Below are positions 15,575-24,397 of a stretch of 64,000 nucleotides of DNA, piece by piece. A program made the translations under genes and the position numbers. Source of the stretch: Deltaproteobacteria bacterium (lineage in GTDB: Bacteria; Myxococcota_A; Polyangia; DRWM01; JAAZOP01); the NCBI GenBank assembly GCA_016218765.1, contig JACRCZ010000149.1:1-64000 (forward strand), in the 5' to 3' direction. The first letter of the stretch is position 1. Every line of letters begins with the position of its first letter. A model generated the notes under the pieces. That model had not been told where the DNA came from. It made no database searches and saw only the letters and a program-made list of their open reading frames with translations.

Positions 15575-18500
15575 TCAGGGACAGACGGTCGTCGCCGTCC
15601 CCAAGTCCACCACCCCGCTGGCCACGACCTGCTCTCCCGTGTTGTTGCAGATTCGACCGGCCTCGACCCGGACGTCGCCTTCGGCACGGATGCCGTCCCC
15701 GACGTTGTCCTCCACGTCGAGTTGACCGGCCGCGACGCTTCCGCCCCCCAGCACAATCCCGCCGCCGCCGCACGGCGCAAGCTCCCGCTCCGGCCAGGGA
15801 GGGAAGACGCCTCGGTCGAGCCGGACGGCGTGGCAGGTGGGGCCCACCCCGTTGCCGACAATCCGCGGATGGTCGGGCGCCACCCCCGAGGCCTCCACAT
15901 TGCCGGCCCCGACGAACACGCCGGTGCCGGCGTTGGCGGAAACGGATGTTCCCTCCAGGTGGACCTCTCCCGTCACCACCTCGATCCCCGCACCCGCGTT
16001 GCGCGCGATTTCGGCGGGACCCCAGACCTCGAGATCGGCGGGCGGCTCGTCCGGGTCCTCCGGCACCACCACCCCGGGACCGGCGTTGTCGACGACCGTG
16101 CACTGCTCCAGCCGCAACCGCGGCGTCGCCAAGATGCCCGCTCCGTTGTTGCCCCCGATCTCCGCCCCCCGCAGCGCGTGCGTGTCCCCCGAGCCGGACG
16201 GACCGGCGTAGATCCCACCACCCTCGCAGGCGAAGGCGTCACCGCCCGGGCGGCCGTCGACGCCGACGTCCCACCAGAAACACTCGGAGCCGAACCCGTT
16301 GCCCGTGACCCGGCTGGTCGCGGACGGCAGCTCGGGGTCCGCCTCCATCGTCACGGTCCCGAACGGGACGAAGATGCCCCACGATCCGTTGTCGGCGAGG
16401 TCCAGGTGTGCACCCCAGCCGACCCGCACCCCGCCGAGGTCGCACAAGATGCCGGGCCCCCAGTTCTCCCGGATCGCGACGTCCCACCAGTCGGCCCAGA
16501 CCTTGACCGCATTGCCCGTCGTCCCCGCAACCGCCCCGATCCCCGGCCCGCGGTTGCGCTCGATCCGCGCCTGTCCAAGCCGGAAGATCCCTTCCGCGAC
16601 GAGGACCCCGGGACCCCCGTTGTCCAGGATCTCCACCCCGAACAGCCAGACGGCCGTTCGTTCGTTGTTCGTGTCCGCAAAGACCCCGCCGCCCTCGCAG
16701 GTCTCGTCCGAAAACCCCGGCTCGAGCGCCGCGTCCACGCCCCACATGCGACAGGGGCCGCCCGCTCCGTTGCCGGACACGGTCGTCGGAGACGGCGAAA
16801 GCGGCGAATGGTCGCTGCCCACCCGGATGACGCCGTTGCCCACGTAGATGCCCCAACCCGCGTTGGCGGTCACCGCCACCGACGTTCCCCAGGGCACGAT
16901 CACATCGCCCTCGGCCACCGCCAGACCCTGCCCCCGGTTCCCGGAAATCGTCGCGCCGCCGCTCTCCACGGTCACCGCCGCACCCCACAGCGTCGGACCG
17001 CCCAGCACCACCGAGATCCCTTCGCCGAGATTGCCCGAGATCGTCGATGCTCCACCCAGGCGCACCCTCCCCAGCGTCAGCACACCCGGCCCGTCGTTGT
17101 CGACGATGGTCACGCCGGACAGGGTCGCCGCCGTCAGCGGCCCGCCGGCTCGACTGAAGACCCCCCCGGCCTCCCGGTCCGGCGAGGAGCCGTTGCCCCG
17201 AACGACTGCCCCAAGCCCTCCGCCGTCGGCCAGGGTCACCGGAGAGTCCGAAAAAACGCCCCACCCGGCGTTGTCGGCGATCTCCACGGAATCGAGCACC
17301 AGCGGGCTCGCGCTCTCGCTCCGGACGCCGTCGCCCCCGAAACCGCGCACCACGATCGCTCGTACCTCGACGAGTCCTCCTTCGACGAGCAACCCGGCGC
17401 GATCGCCGCCGGACGACGCGACGACGGCACTGCCGTCCACGACGATGCCGTGCCGCCCCGCGACGGCCTCGCTCGTGCCATCGATGACGATTCCTTGCCG
17501 GATCGAGGGGAGTGGCAGGCCAGGCGCAATCACGTGCGGTCCCGCCCCCGGAATGTCGAACGTGATCCGGTCGCGATCGGGTGCGGCATTCGCCTCCTCC
17601 AGGGCCGCTCGCAGCGTGCACTCCGGCTCGTCGGACGGGGTCCGCGCGCCCGTGTCGCAAACGCCGTCGCCGGGGTCCCGATCCGGTGCGTCGCCCCCTG
17701 AGTTCACCCGGCCCGGAACGCTGCAGTCCGGATCCGGCTCGCACTCCGCCGGACCGCCCCAGAAGTTGTTCGCGTACTCCTGCACCAGGATCCAATCCTG
17801 GGATCCGCGCGGAACATATTCCGGGAGGTCGTCGCGCACCCAAAACTCGACGCCCCTCCAGCAGTCCGGGTCGGTCGGGTCGGGGCCGATCTCGCTGATC
17901 ACCAGGGTGGTGCCGGGGAACGGGTGGGCGGAGACCGATTCGCCCGTCGCCTCATGGAGCAGGCGATACTCGCCCATCTCCACTCCTTCGGGGATGCACT
18001 CGTAGAGTCGGCGCCGATTCCCGGGCGACACATGGAACGCGCCCCGGATGCCAGGCACGAACAGTCCTAGCTCCAGGCTGGCGTCGTACGGTACGCCGGG
18101 CGCCACCTCTCCGCCGGCGGCAAGCGTGACCGTGTGCCGCTCGCCGACATGGGCCCAGGTCGGCCGCCACGAGAGCACGTAGCGCCCGTCCTCGAGAGCC
18201 TCGAACGTCGCTCCCTCCGGAAGACCCTCCGCCGCGATCGTCCCACCCACGGCAAGGTCTCCGAGATACTGTCCGGTCGGCGTCAAACCACCGTGCATCC
18301 TGCGCAGGGAGACGGGGAGCTGCAGCTCCGTCTCCCGCGGCACCGGCAGCTCGTCGATGGGCACCGTGTCCGCGAACGTGCCGTGCGGGATGCTGCCCCA
18401 GAATCCGGGGACCGAGGGCAAGAGGCCGCGCCCGGCCGCGTCGAGGGCATCCTCGACGAACGACGCCGAGCTGGGGGCTTCCGTCGACACCGAGCCCGCC

Positions 18501-19393
18501 ATGGCGTACGACGACGGCCGCAGCGAGGCGGCGACGGCCGCGTCCACGACCAGCCGTCGCAGATCGTCGTCATACGGCTCGTGGTACGGTTCGCCGAAGC
18601 GCCGGACGCCCAACGAGGTCAGCGTGGCATCACCGAGCAGATCGTCGAGGCTGCGCATGCAGATTCCGCGCCCGGGCGTGACGTCGAACACCATGTCCCC
18701 GCGCTCCCCGTGGCACGCGAAGAGGCCGACATGTCCCGGCAGCCAGCCCGGACCGGGCTCGCCTTCCACCTGCGTGAGCCACGGCAGGATGTCGCCGGGA
18801 CGCAGCATCCCGCGCGGCACTTCCGGTACCAGGACGGCCCGGTCCGCGGGGTCGAAGGCAAGGAAGACCCCGCCGAAGCCGTTCAGCTCGACATCGAATG
18901 AGCCGGAGGACGAATCGCGAGCCACGACGTCCGCGTGCCGCCAGTTGCTGTCCTCCGCGTCGGACTCGCGGATCGGATTCGACGGGCCCGCGTGAAGCGC
19001 CAGGACGGTCGCCGTGTCGCCACGAACGTAGTGCGGCCGCACCCTCAACGTGACCGGACGACTCAGCACCGCATCGGCCGGCTCGATCCGGAGGTCCAGC
19101 CGATTCCAGTCCGCCTCCTTCGGACGACGGATCACCACCTTCGTCGACGCCGCCAGCGCCTCAGGCGGAATGATCAGCTCCGAAGCCTCGCCGGCCCGGC
19201 CCGGGACCAGGACGCTTCCCCCGCCGGGACCGACGCAAAGCCAGCTCACCCCTTCCACCGTGTCGTCAACCTCGGGAGGGATCCCGTCACACGATCCGCT
19301 CCCGGAACCCGGCGACGAATCGCACGCCTGGACCGCCCCGATCCCGACGCCCACCAGCAGCACGACGACGTGGGCCCACCCCGTTCTCGTCAT
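15575..19393 (-). CDS. Large multidomain lipoprotein: ZU5-like, papain-like fold, Ig-like, CSLREA and parallel beta-helix
   Basis: 1272 residues. Signal peptide with lipobox VQAC (Cys24). Residues about 55-120 look like a ZU5 domain (GGGSVLVPG...LIIPPEALA). Residues about 195-325 resemble a permuted NlpC/YiiX-type papain fold (RPGDILPWL, GHVGLFACHGE with His221, SFVEDALDAAGRG), but the usual Cys before FV..AL is Ser or Ala, so it is probably not catalytic. An Ig-like domain follows (about 355-430, YVLSWRPTWAHVGE). A CSLREA-type segment (CTLRAALEEANAA) leads into a long right-handed beta-helix with repeats like VEILDNGGPGVLV and GNGxG turns. GGAGGG precedes the ATG. Likely a surface adhesin or binding protein. 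Confidence 0.85.
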   Translation of the reverse strand: MTRTGWAHVVVLLVGVGIGAVQACDSSPGSGSGSCDGIPPEVDDTVEGVSWLCVGPGGGSVLVPGRAGEASELIIPPEALAASTKVVIRRPKEADWNRLDLRIEPADAVLSRPVTLRVRPHYVRGDTATVLALHAGPSNPIRESDAEDSNWRHADVVARDSSSGSFDVELNGFGGVFLAFDPADRAVLVPEVPRGMLRPGDILPWLTQVEGEPGPGWLPGHVGLFACHGERGDMVFDVTPGRGICMRSLDDLLGDATLTSLGVRRFGEPYHEPYDDDLRRLVVDAAVAASLRPSSYAMAGSVSTEAPSSASFVEDALDAAGRGLLPSVPGFWGSIPHGTFADTVPIDELPVPRETELQLPVSLRRMHGGLTPTGQYLGDLAVGGTIAAEGLPEGATFEALEDGRYVLSWRPTWAHVGERHTVTLAAGGEVAPGVPYDASLELGLFVPGIRGAFHVSPGNRRRLYECIPEGVEMGEYRLLHEATGESVSAHPFPGTTLVISEIGPDPTDPDCWRGVEFWVRDDLPEYVPRGSQDWILVQEYANNFWGGPAECEPDPDCSVPGRVNSGGDAPDRDPGDGVCDTGARTPSDEPECTLRAALEEANAAPDRDRITFDIPGAGPHVIAPGLPLPSIRQGIVIDGTSEAVAGRHGIVVDGSAVVASSGGDRAGLLVEGGLVEVRAIVVRGFGGDGVRSESASPLVLDSVEIADNAGWGVFSDSPVTLADGGGLGAVVRGNGSSPDREAGGVFSRAGGPLTAATLSGVTIVDNDGPGVLTLGRVRLGGASTISGNLGEGISVVLGGPTLWGAAVTVESGGATISGNRGQGLAVAEGDVIVPWGTSVAVTANAGWGIYVGNGVIRVGSDHSPLSPSPTTVSGNGAGGPCRMWGVDAALEPGFSDETCEGGGVFADTNNERTAVWLFGVEILDNGGPGVLVAEGIFRLGQARIERNRGPGIGAVAGTTGNAVKVWADWWDVAIRENWGPGILCDLGGVRVGWGAHLDLADNGSWGIFVPFGTVTMEADPELPSATSRVTGNGFGSECFWWDVGVDGRPGGDAFACEGGGIYAGPSGSGDTHALRGAEIGGNNGAGILATPRLRLEQCTVVDNAGPGVVVPEDPDEPPADLEVWGPAEIARNAGAGIEVVTGEVHLEGTSVSANAGTGVFVGAGNVEASGVAPDHPRIVGNGVGPTCHAVRLDRGVFPPWPERELAPCGGGGIVLGGGSVAAGQLDVEDNVGDGIRAEGDVRVEAGRICNNTGEQVVASGVVDLGTATTVCP

Positions 19394-19713
19394 TCCGTGA
19401 CCCTCCACCTGCGGACTGCACCGCGCCAGAGGATCCCGGTCGAGTCCATTCCGAACTCCCCCCCCGGACCCACGACCTCGAGTCTCCCCCCGCGTCCAGG
19501 CATGGTCAAGGCGGTTCGCCGCCACAGGCGACCGCCGGCAGGACCGGAAGTTCCGCGCAGCCGCGGAGGGATCATTCGGAGCCACCTCCCCAGCCCGCAA
19601 GCGGGGAGCGAAGGTCAGGTTCGTCCGGCGGAACATCCGCTTCGATCTCCTCCGCCGCGCTCGCGGTGCGCCGGGGAATTGCGTTCCGCCCGCACCTTGC
19701 CCATCGTCCGCCC
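19394..19713. other. Intergenic region between the beta-helix lipoprotein and a divergent gene
   Basis: About 320 bp without a gene. It holds a GGAGGG ribosome-binding site next to 19393 and a predicted leaderless promoter at 19679-19707. A TTGACC on the minus strand at 19509-19504 has no good partner. Nothing else is recognised. Confidence 0.5.
19679..19707 (+). promoter_or_regulatory. Putative leaderless promoter of the gene at 19714
   Basis: TTGCGT, 17 bp, CATCGT, 6 nt, then ATG at 19714; -35 to start codon is 35 nt as at several other genes here. Confidence 0.4.
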
Positions 19714-20103
19714 ATGGCCGAGCGCATGACGTTCGAGGAGATCGAGTGCGCGTTCCCCGGGGAGTGGGTGGTCGTCAGGGACTTCGTCGCAGACGAGGCC
19801 AGGATGATCAAGGATGGGGTTCTCGTTGCCCACACGCCCGACCGGGACACGGCCCACCACGCCGTGCGGTCCTTCGAAGGGGACTTCGCTCTTTGGTTCG
19901 TCGGTCCCGCCTTGGGTGACGGCTTTGTTCGCACCCGTCGCACGCATGCCCTGGGCTTTGATCGGGACGACTTCGAGGTGGCTTGCCACCGGTTCGCGCC
20001 CGGCGCCCAGGTGGACGGACTGCTCGGCGTGGACTTCCTCGCAGGCTCAAGGCTGACGATCGACTTCGTCGCACGATTCGTCGAGTTGTCGGCGGTTCCG
20101 TAG
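19714..20103 (+). CDS. Hypothetical protein with retropepsin-like C-terminal segment
   Basis: 129 residues. The N-terminal half (MTFEEIECAFPGEWVVV...) resembles small conserved proteins of unknown function, with a pattern of hold-over strands ending GDFALWFVGPAL. The C-terminal end (VDGLLGVDFLAGSRLTIDF) matches the second half of retropepsin-like aspartyl proteases, GLLGxDFL...lxIDF. The catalytic Asp-Thr/Ser-Gly is not present, so it is probably inactive or truncated. A start at 19726 is also possible, but the promoter spacing favours 19714. No partner gene is obvious. Confidence 0.65.
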   Translation: MAERMTFEEIECAFPGEWVVVRDFVADEARMIKDGVLVAHTPDRDTAHHAVRSFEGDFALWFVGPALGDGFVRTRRTHALGFDRDDFEVACHRFAPGAQVDGLLGVDFLAGSRLTIDFVARFVELSAVP

Positions 20104-20142
20104 GCCGCTACCCCTCCCTACTCCGCCACCCGCCCGCACGGC

Positions 20143-20182
20143 AGCAACAGGCAACAGGCCACAGGCAACCGGCAACTGGCAA
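20143..20182 (+). repeat. Stutter repeat (GGCAACAGGCAACAGG words)
   Basis: Variants of GGCAAC/CAGGC follow each other after the stop at 20103 and end about 20 nt before the toxin-antitoxin promoter. Confidence 0.6.
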
Positions 20183-20202
20183 TGATTGTCGCCCGTCGGT
20201 CG

Positions 20203-20231
20203 TTGACAAGGTAGCCCCTGGAAGCTACCTT
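20203..20231 (+). promoter_or_regulatory. Toxin-antitoxin promoter with overlapping operator palindrome
   Basis: A consensus TTGACA (20203-20208), 17 bp, TACCTT (20226-20231), and ATG only 6 nt later. A perfect 8-bp inverted repeat, AAGGTAGC (20208-20215) and GCTACCTT (20224-20231), fills the space between the hexamers and covers the -10. This is the expected layout for autorepression by the antitoxin, with a leaderless mRNA. Confidence 0.75.
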
Positions 20232-20237
20232 CACCGC

Positions 20238-20528
20238 ATGAAGACCGTCGGCCTCAAGGTCCTGAAGAACAAGCTCAGCGAATACGTCCGCGCCGCCGAG
20301 AACGGCGAGACTTTTCTCATCGCCGATCGCGACCGCGTCGTCGCCGAGCTGGTCCCTCCCGCCGAGTCGCGCAGCCCGCGCGTCGCCGACGCCGTCCTGG
20401 CCGACCTCGTGCGCAACGGCCTGCTCACCCCCGCCCTTCATCCCCCCGGTCCTCCTCCGCCCTCCACCCCGGTCGCTCCGTGGACCGAGCTGGCCCGCGA
20501 GCTGGCCCAGGATCGCGAGGACCGATGA
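20238..20528 (+). CDS. Phd/YefM-family antitoxin
   Basis: 96 residues. The N-terminal part MKTVGLKVLKNKLSEYV is the Phd/YefM fold (LKxNLSxYV pattern) that binds operator DNA as a dimer. The C-terminal part (PWTELARELAQDRED) is the likely toxin-neutralising helix. It overlaps the PIN toxin start by 4 nt (ATGA), so the two are translationally coupled. The promoter in front carries a palindromic operator over its -10. No Shine-Dalgarno is visible, in keeping with a leaderless start. Confidence 0.9.
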   Translation: MKTVGLKVLKNKLSEYVRAAENGETFLIADRDRVVAELVPPAESRSPRVADAVLADLVRNGLLTPALHPPGPPPPSTPVAPWTELARELAQDREDR

Positions 20529-20965
20529 TCTATCTCGATACCTCCGTCGTCCTCGCCCAGCTCCTCGCCGAAGATCGCCGACCGCACGCCGCGCTGTGGA
20601 CCGCGCCGCTCGTCTCCAGCCGCCTGCTGGAATACGAGACCTGGACCCGCATCCACGGCCGCAAGCTCGAACGCAGCCACGGAGACGCCGCTCGCGAGCT
20701 GCTCGGCCGCGTCTCCTTCCTGGAGCTGTCCCCCGTCGTGCTGGCGCGCGCCCTCGAGCCCTTCCCCCTCCCCGTCCGGACCCTCGACGCCCTGCACCTC
20801 GCCTCCGCCCTCTTCCTGCGGGACCGGAGGACCGACGTTGCCATCGCAACCCTCGACGACCGCATGCTCGCCACCGCCCGCAAGCTCGGCCTCCGCCTCT
20901 GGAGTACGCCCACGACGCGTCCGTATCCCACGCACGGTCCCAGGGGACGCCGTACCGCTCGCTGA
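20525..20965 (+). CDS. PIN-domain toxin (VapC-like)
   Basis: 146 residues. PIN-domain acidic residues are in place: Asp5 (MIYLDTS), Glu near 38 (LLEYETW), Asp88 (TLDALHLASA) and Asp111/112 (ATLDDRM). Such toxins are Mg-dependent RNases, often cutting tRNA; the target here is unknown. The start overlaps the antitoxin stop. The C-terminus from about residue 130 (TTRPYPTHGPRGRRTAR) is an added basic tail. Confidence 0.9.
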   Translation: MIYLDTSVVLAQLLAEDRRPHAALWTAPLVSSRLLEYETWTRIHGRKLERSHGDAARELLGRVSFLELSPVVLARALEPFPLPVRTLDALHLASALFLRDRRTDVAIATLDDRMLATARKLGLRLWSTPTTRPYPTHGPRGRRTAR

Positions 20966-20993
20966 CGCTCTCGGTCCGGGCGACGATTGTCCC

Positions 20994-21035
20994 CATCGGT
21001 CCCCATCGGTGTCCATCGGTGTCCATCGGTGGTTT
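20994..21035 (+). repeat. 10-bp iteron element, copy E (four units)
   Basis: Units CATCGGTCCC, CATCGGTGTC, CATCGGTGTC and closing CATCGGTGGTTT. It ends about 70 nt before the lipoprotein start at 21106. Confidence 0.85.
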
Positions 21036-21105
21036 CTTCCTTCCCTTGCGCCCACGGCGCCTCCATCCTACAACTCCCCCACGAACCCGAAGGGAGGTCA
21101 CCACC

Positions 21106-22215
21106 ATGAAACTCGGATCTCGGAAGCTCGCCCGCACGCTCCTCGCCGCCACCGCACTCGCCGCCACGCCCGCGTGCGAGGAAGGCACCGGCGGACCCCT
21201 GCCGCTCAGCGGCTTCACCGATGCCATGATCGCCGGCTTCTGCGACTTCTTCACCCGCTGCGGCGGATCCAGCGGCGATCTGCTCTTCCTCACGGGCGGC
21301 GGAAACGCCGCCCAGTGCCGCGATCGACTGCGCCGGGCGATCGCCGCCGGCGGCGACGTGGAGCCGCCGACCGTCCAATGGGAGGCCGCCGTCGCACGCG
21401 GCACCGCCACCTGGAACGGTCAGCTCGCCTCCGACTGCATGGGCTGGATGGGCTCCGTCGCCTGCGACGACATGGAGTCCGGAGCGTTCGAGCTCGCCCA
21501 CCCGGAATGCCAGTCGATCCTCCAGGGCTCCGTCGCCGCCGGCGCCGCCTGCCACATCGATGACGAATGCTCCAACGGCTGGTGCGACGACTCCGCCGCC
21601 TGCCCCGGCGTCTGCGTCGCCTTCGTCGCCGCCGGCGCCGCCTGCGACGGCTCCTCCGCCCGCTGCGGCCCCGGCCTCGAGTGCTCCCCGGAAACCAGCC
21701 GCTGCGCCGCCATCGTCCCCGAGACCATCGCCCAGCGCGGCCAGGCCTGCGACGACGAGCTCGGACCCTATTGCTCCTACGGCCTCTACTGCGGCGCCGA
21801 CGGCACCTGCCAGAACACCGTCGCCACCGGCGCCTCCTGCGCCACCGCCCCCGACTCCTGCGCCCCGGGCTCCTTCTGCCTCCCCTCCGACGGCGTCTGC
21901 CACCAGCCCGTCATGGCCACCGCCGCCGGGGTCGAGTGCGGCGAGGCCATCCTCACCTTCTGCGACCCGCTCGCCAACCTCACCTGCGACAACGCCACCG
22001 GCCGCTGCGTCGCCCTCCCCGCCGCCGGTCAGCCCTGCGCCGATTACCAGTGCGCCATCGGCAACTACTGCGACGGCTTCCTCGACGGCACCTGCCAGGC
22101 CCGCCAGCCCACGGGCGCCACCTGCGATTCCGACCGCATGTGCCAGACCGACCACTGCGAGGGCGGACGCTGCGTCTCCGCCGCCGACGCCTGCGGCAGC
22201 GCCGACCTGTTCTGA
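21106..22215 (+). CDS. Cys-rich lipoprotein with Dickkopf-like repeats
   Basis: 369 residues. Signal peptide with lipobox TPAC (about residue 24). A helical domain of about 110 residues with few Cys is followed by at least five Cys-rich modules of the kind AGAACHIDDECSNGWCDD and PAAGQPCADYQCAIGNYC, like Dickkopf-N domains common in Myxococcota lipoproteins. No enzymatic motif is seen. AAGGGAGGTCA precedes the ATG. Iteron copy E lies in the upstream region. Role unknown; a surface protein held by disulfides. Confidence 0.85.
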   Translation: MKLGSRKLARTLLAATALAATPACEEGTGGPLPLSGFTDAMIAGFCDFFTRCGGSSGDLLFLTGGGNAAQCRDRLRRAIAAGGDVEPPTVQWEAAVARGTATWNGQLASDCMGWMGSVACDDMESGAFELAHPECQSILQGSVAAGAACHIDDECSNGWCDDSAACPGVCVAFVAAGAACDGSSARCGPGLECSPETSRCAAIVPETIAQRGQACDDELGPYCSYGLYCGADGTCQNTVATGASCATAPDSCAPGSFCLPSDGVCHQPVMATAAGVECGEAILTFCDPLANLTCDNATGRCVALPAAGQPCADYQCAIGNYCDGFLDGTCQARQPTGATCDSDRMCQTDHCEGGRCVSAADACGSADLF

Positions 22216-22230
22216 GCCCTCCGCATTCGT

Positions 22231-22270
22231 CGCCGACCGCCGACCGCCGACCCCCGACCGCCGACCCCCC
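22231..22270 (+). repeat. Stutter repeat between convergent genes (CGACCGC words)
   Basis: Copies of CCGACCGCCGAC lie in the 54-nt gap between convergent stops at 22215 and 22270. The plus strand is C-rich and G-poor. Confidence 0.65.
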
Positions 22271-23247
22271 TATCGCGTGCGCGCCGTCCAGGCCCGCACC
22301 AGGCGCCACATCAGGTACACGACGTTGATCACCACCAGCCCGGCCACGATCCGCTCCATCCACACCAGCCACGCCGTCCCCAGCCAGTGCGGCCACCGGA
22401 TCGCCGCCCCCAGCAGGACCGGCAGCAGCACGTCGACCCCCACGTTCGCCGCCCGCCCCGGCCACGTCGGCACGATCTCCAACGGCTTGCCCCGTCCCCA
22501 CAGCGTGAACACCGCCAAGAGCGTCCCGGCATAGCGAAACACGATCAGGAACCCGACCCACGACGCCAGGAACCCGCCCGCCCACAGCCCCGGCGCGAAC
22601 CACGTCGCCAGCAGGATGTCCGAGAACGGATCCGCCAGCCGCCCCCACTCCGAACGCAGGCCGAAAAACCTCGCGATCTGCCCGTCGAGCGCGTCCGACG
22701 CGACCACGTACACCAGCGGCCACAAGATCAGGTCCGCGTCGGGACGCAACACCACCGCGTGGACCGACGCGAACGCCACCAGCGGCGCCAACGCCAGCCG
22801 CGACATCGTGATCCCGTTGGGCACCAGGAACGAACGCCACGGCGTGCCGTCCTCCCGCCGCACCAGCGCCAGGTGCAGGTACCCGGTGGCAATCGTTCCC
22901 AGGAACCACGCCCCGGCAACCGCCGTCTCCGCCGCCCACACCCCCGCCGCGACATGCCGCCGCAGAATCACCAGCACCCAGACGCACAGCGCCGCCGAAA
23001 ACAGGGCCCACCCGAGGAACGCGAGCTGCCGCGACCGGATCGCGCGCGCCTGCGCCAGCCCGTGACGCACCGCCCCCCGCATCGCCCGCCAGCGCCCCCC
23101 AGGCCGCAACAGCCCCTTCTCCCCCAGCTCGACCAGCGTGCACGCAACCACGCCACCCGGCGACCCAGGACCCCCCGGCGGCGCCACGGCCCCGGAATCG
23201 CCCTCGGCCCCGGCATCCCCCTCCTGCTCCGCGTCGCCGCCCGCCAT
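22270..23247 (-). CDS. CDP-alcohol phosphatidyltransferase family membrane protein
   Basis: 325 residues with about six to seven hydrophobic helices. The family signature D-x2-D-G-x2-A-R-x8-G-x3-D-x3-D is complete in SDALDGQIARFFGLRSEWG then RLADPFSD. These enzymes move a phosphoalcohol from a CDP-linked donor onto an alcohol in phospholipid synthesis; here substrate specificity is not readable. An N-terminal cytoplasmic stretch of about 70 residues is longer than in PgsA. It is divergent from purM with 72 nt between the starts. Confidence 0.88.
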   Translation of the reverse strand: MAGGDAEQEGDAGAEGDSGAVAPPGGPGSPGGVVACTLVELGEKGLLRPGGRWRAMRGAVRHGLAQARAIRSRQLAFLGWALFSAALCVWVLVILRRHVAAGVWAAETAVAGAWFLGTIATGYLHLALVRREDGTPWRSFLVPNGITMSRLALAPLVAFASVHAVVLRPDADLILWPLVYVVASDALDGQIARFFGLRSEWGRLADPFSDILLATWFAPGLWAGGFLASWVGFLIVFRYAGTLLAVFTLWGRGKPLEIVPTWPGRAANVGVDVLLPVLLGAAIRWPHWLGTAWLVWMERIVAGLVVINVVYLMWRLVRAWTARTR

Positions 23248-23319
23248 GATCGGCCGACTCTAGGCGAGCCGCCTGCCGAGTGGCAACTTGTCGCCCTTTT
23301 TCTGGTACTCTCCCCCGCC

Positions 23320-24351
23320 ATGCCGACCACCTACCGCGACGCAGGAGTGGATATCGACGCCGGGAACGAGCTGGTCCGCCGCATCGCGCCGCTCGCCAGG
23401 AAGACCCGGCACCCCCAGGTCATCGCCGACATCGGCGGCTTCTCCGGCCTCTGCGCCCTGCCCCCGGGCATGCGCGACCCCGTCCTCGTCGGCACCACCG
23501 ACGGCGTCGGCACCAAGCTCAAGCTCGCCTTCCAGCTCGATCGCCACGACACCATCGGCGTCGACCTCGTCGCCATGTCCCTCAACGACCTCGTCTGCGT
23601 CGGCGCCCGCCCCCTCTTCTTCCTCGACTACTTCGCCACCAGCAGCCTCGACGTCGATCGCGCCGAACAGGTCATCGCCGGCATCGCCCGCGCCTGCTCC
23701 GAGTGCGGCTGCGCCCTGCTGGGCGGCGAAACCGCCGAGCTGCCGGGCTTCTACGCCCCAGGCGAATACGACCTCGCCGGCTTCGCCGTCGGCGTCGTCG
23801 AACGCGACCAGGTGCTCGACGGCCGCACCGTCGTCGAGGGCGACGCCCTCGTCGGCGTCGCCTCCTCCGGCGTCCACTCCAACGGCTACTCCCTCGTCCG
23901 CCGCATCGTCGAGCAGGCGAAGCTGGATCTGCGCCGGCCCGCGCCAGGCTTCGACCGCCCGCTCGGCGACGTCCTCCTGGAGCCGACCCGCCTCTACCCG
24001 CCCCTCGTCGCGGCCCTCCGCGCCAAGGTCACCCTCAAGGCCGTCGCCCACATCACCGGCGGCGGACTCCTGGAAAATCCGCCGCGCGTCATCCCCGAAG
24101 GCCTGGGCCTCCGCTTCGACCGCCGCGCCTGGCCCGAGCCGCCCGTCTTTGACCTCCTGCGCCGCACGGGCGACGTGCCCGAAACCGAAATGCTGCGCAC
24201 CTTCAACCTGGGCCTCGGCCTCGTCCTCGCCCTCGCACCCGCCCAGGCCGACGCCGCCATCGCCGTGTCGGCGGAGCGCGGCGTCCCGGCCTGGAAGGTC
24301 GGCGTCGTCACCCGCGCCACCGGAGACGAGCGGGTCGTGTTCGATCGCTGA
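23320..24351 (+). CDS. purM: Phosphoribosylformylglycinamidine cyclo-ligase
   Basis: 343 residues, the normal length. It closes the imidazole ring in purine synthesis (FGAM + ATP to AIR). Motifs: YRDAGVDIDAGN, GTTDGVGTKLKLA, MSLNDLVCVGA, LLGGETAELPG, ASSGVHSNGYSLVR, HITGGGLLENPPR. It is the first gene of a plus-strand row with the FAD oxidoreductase, pgi and glmU, not next to purN as in E. coli. Confidence 0.95.
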   Translation: MPTTYRDAGVDIDAGNELVRRIAPLARKTRHPQVIADIGGFSGLCALPPGMRDPVLVGTTDGVGTKLKLAFQLDRHDTIGVDLVAMSLNDLVCVGARPLFFLDYFATSSLDVDRAEQVIAGIARACSECGCALLGGETAELPGFYAPGEYDLAGFAVGVVERDQVLDGRTVVEGDALVGVASSGVHSNGYSLVRRIVEQAKLDLRRPAPGFDRPLGDVLLEPTRLYPPLVAALRAKVTLKAVAHITGGGLLENPPRVIPEGLGLRFDRRAWPEPPVFDLLRRTGDVPETEMLRTFNLGLGLVLALAPAQADAAIAVSAERGVPAWKVGVVTRATGDERVVFDR

Positions 24352-24397
24352 AACGGACCGGGGGCCGACGGCTCCCGGCGCGGGGAGACGACGAACG

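Noticed and set aside
23288-23310. Leaderless promoter for purM (TTGTCG and TACTCT)
   Set aside because: The two boxes are only 11-12 bp apart, which does not fit sigma-70.
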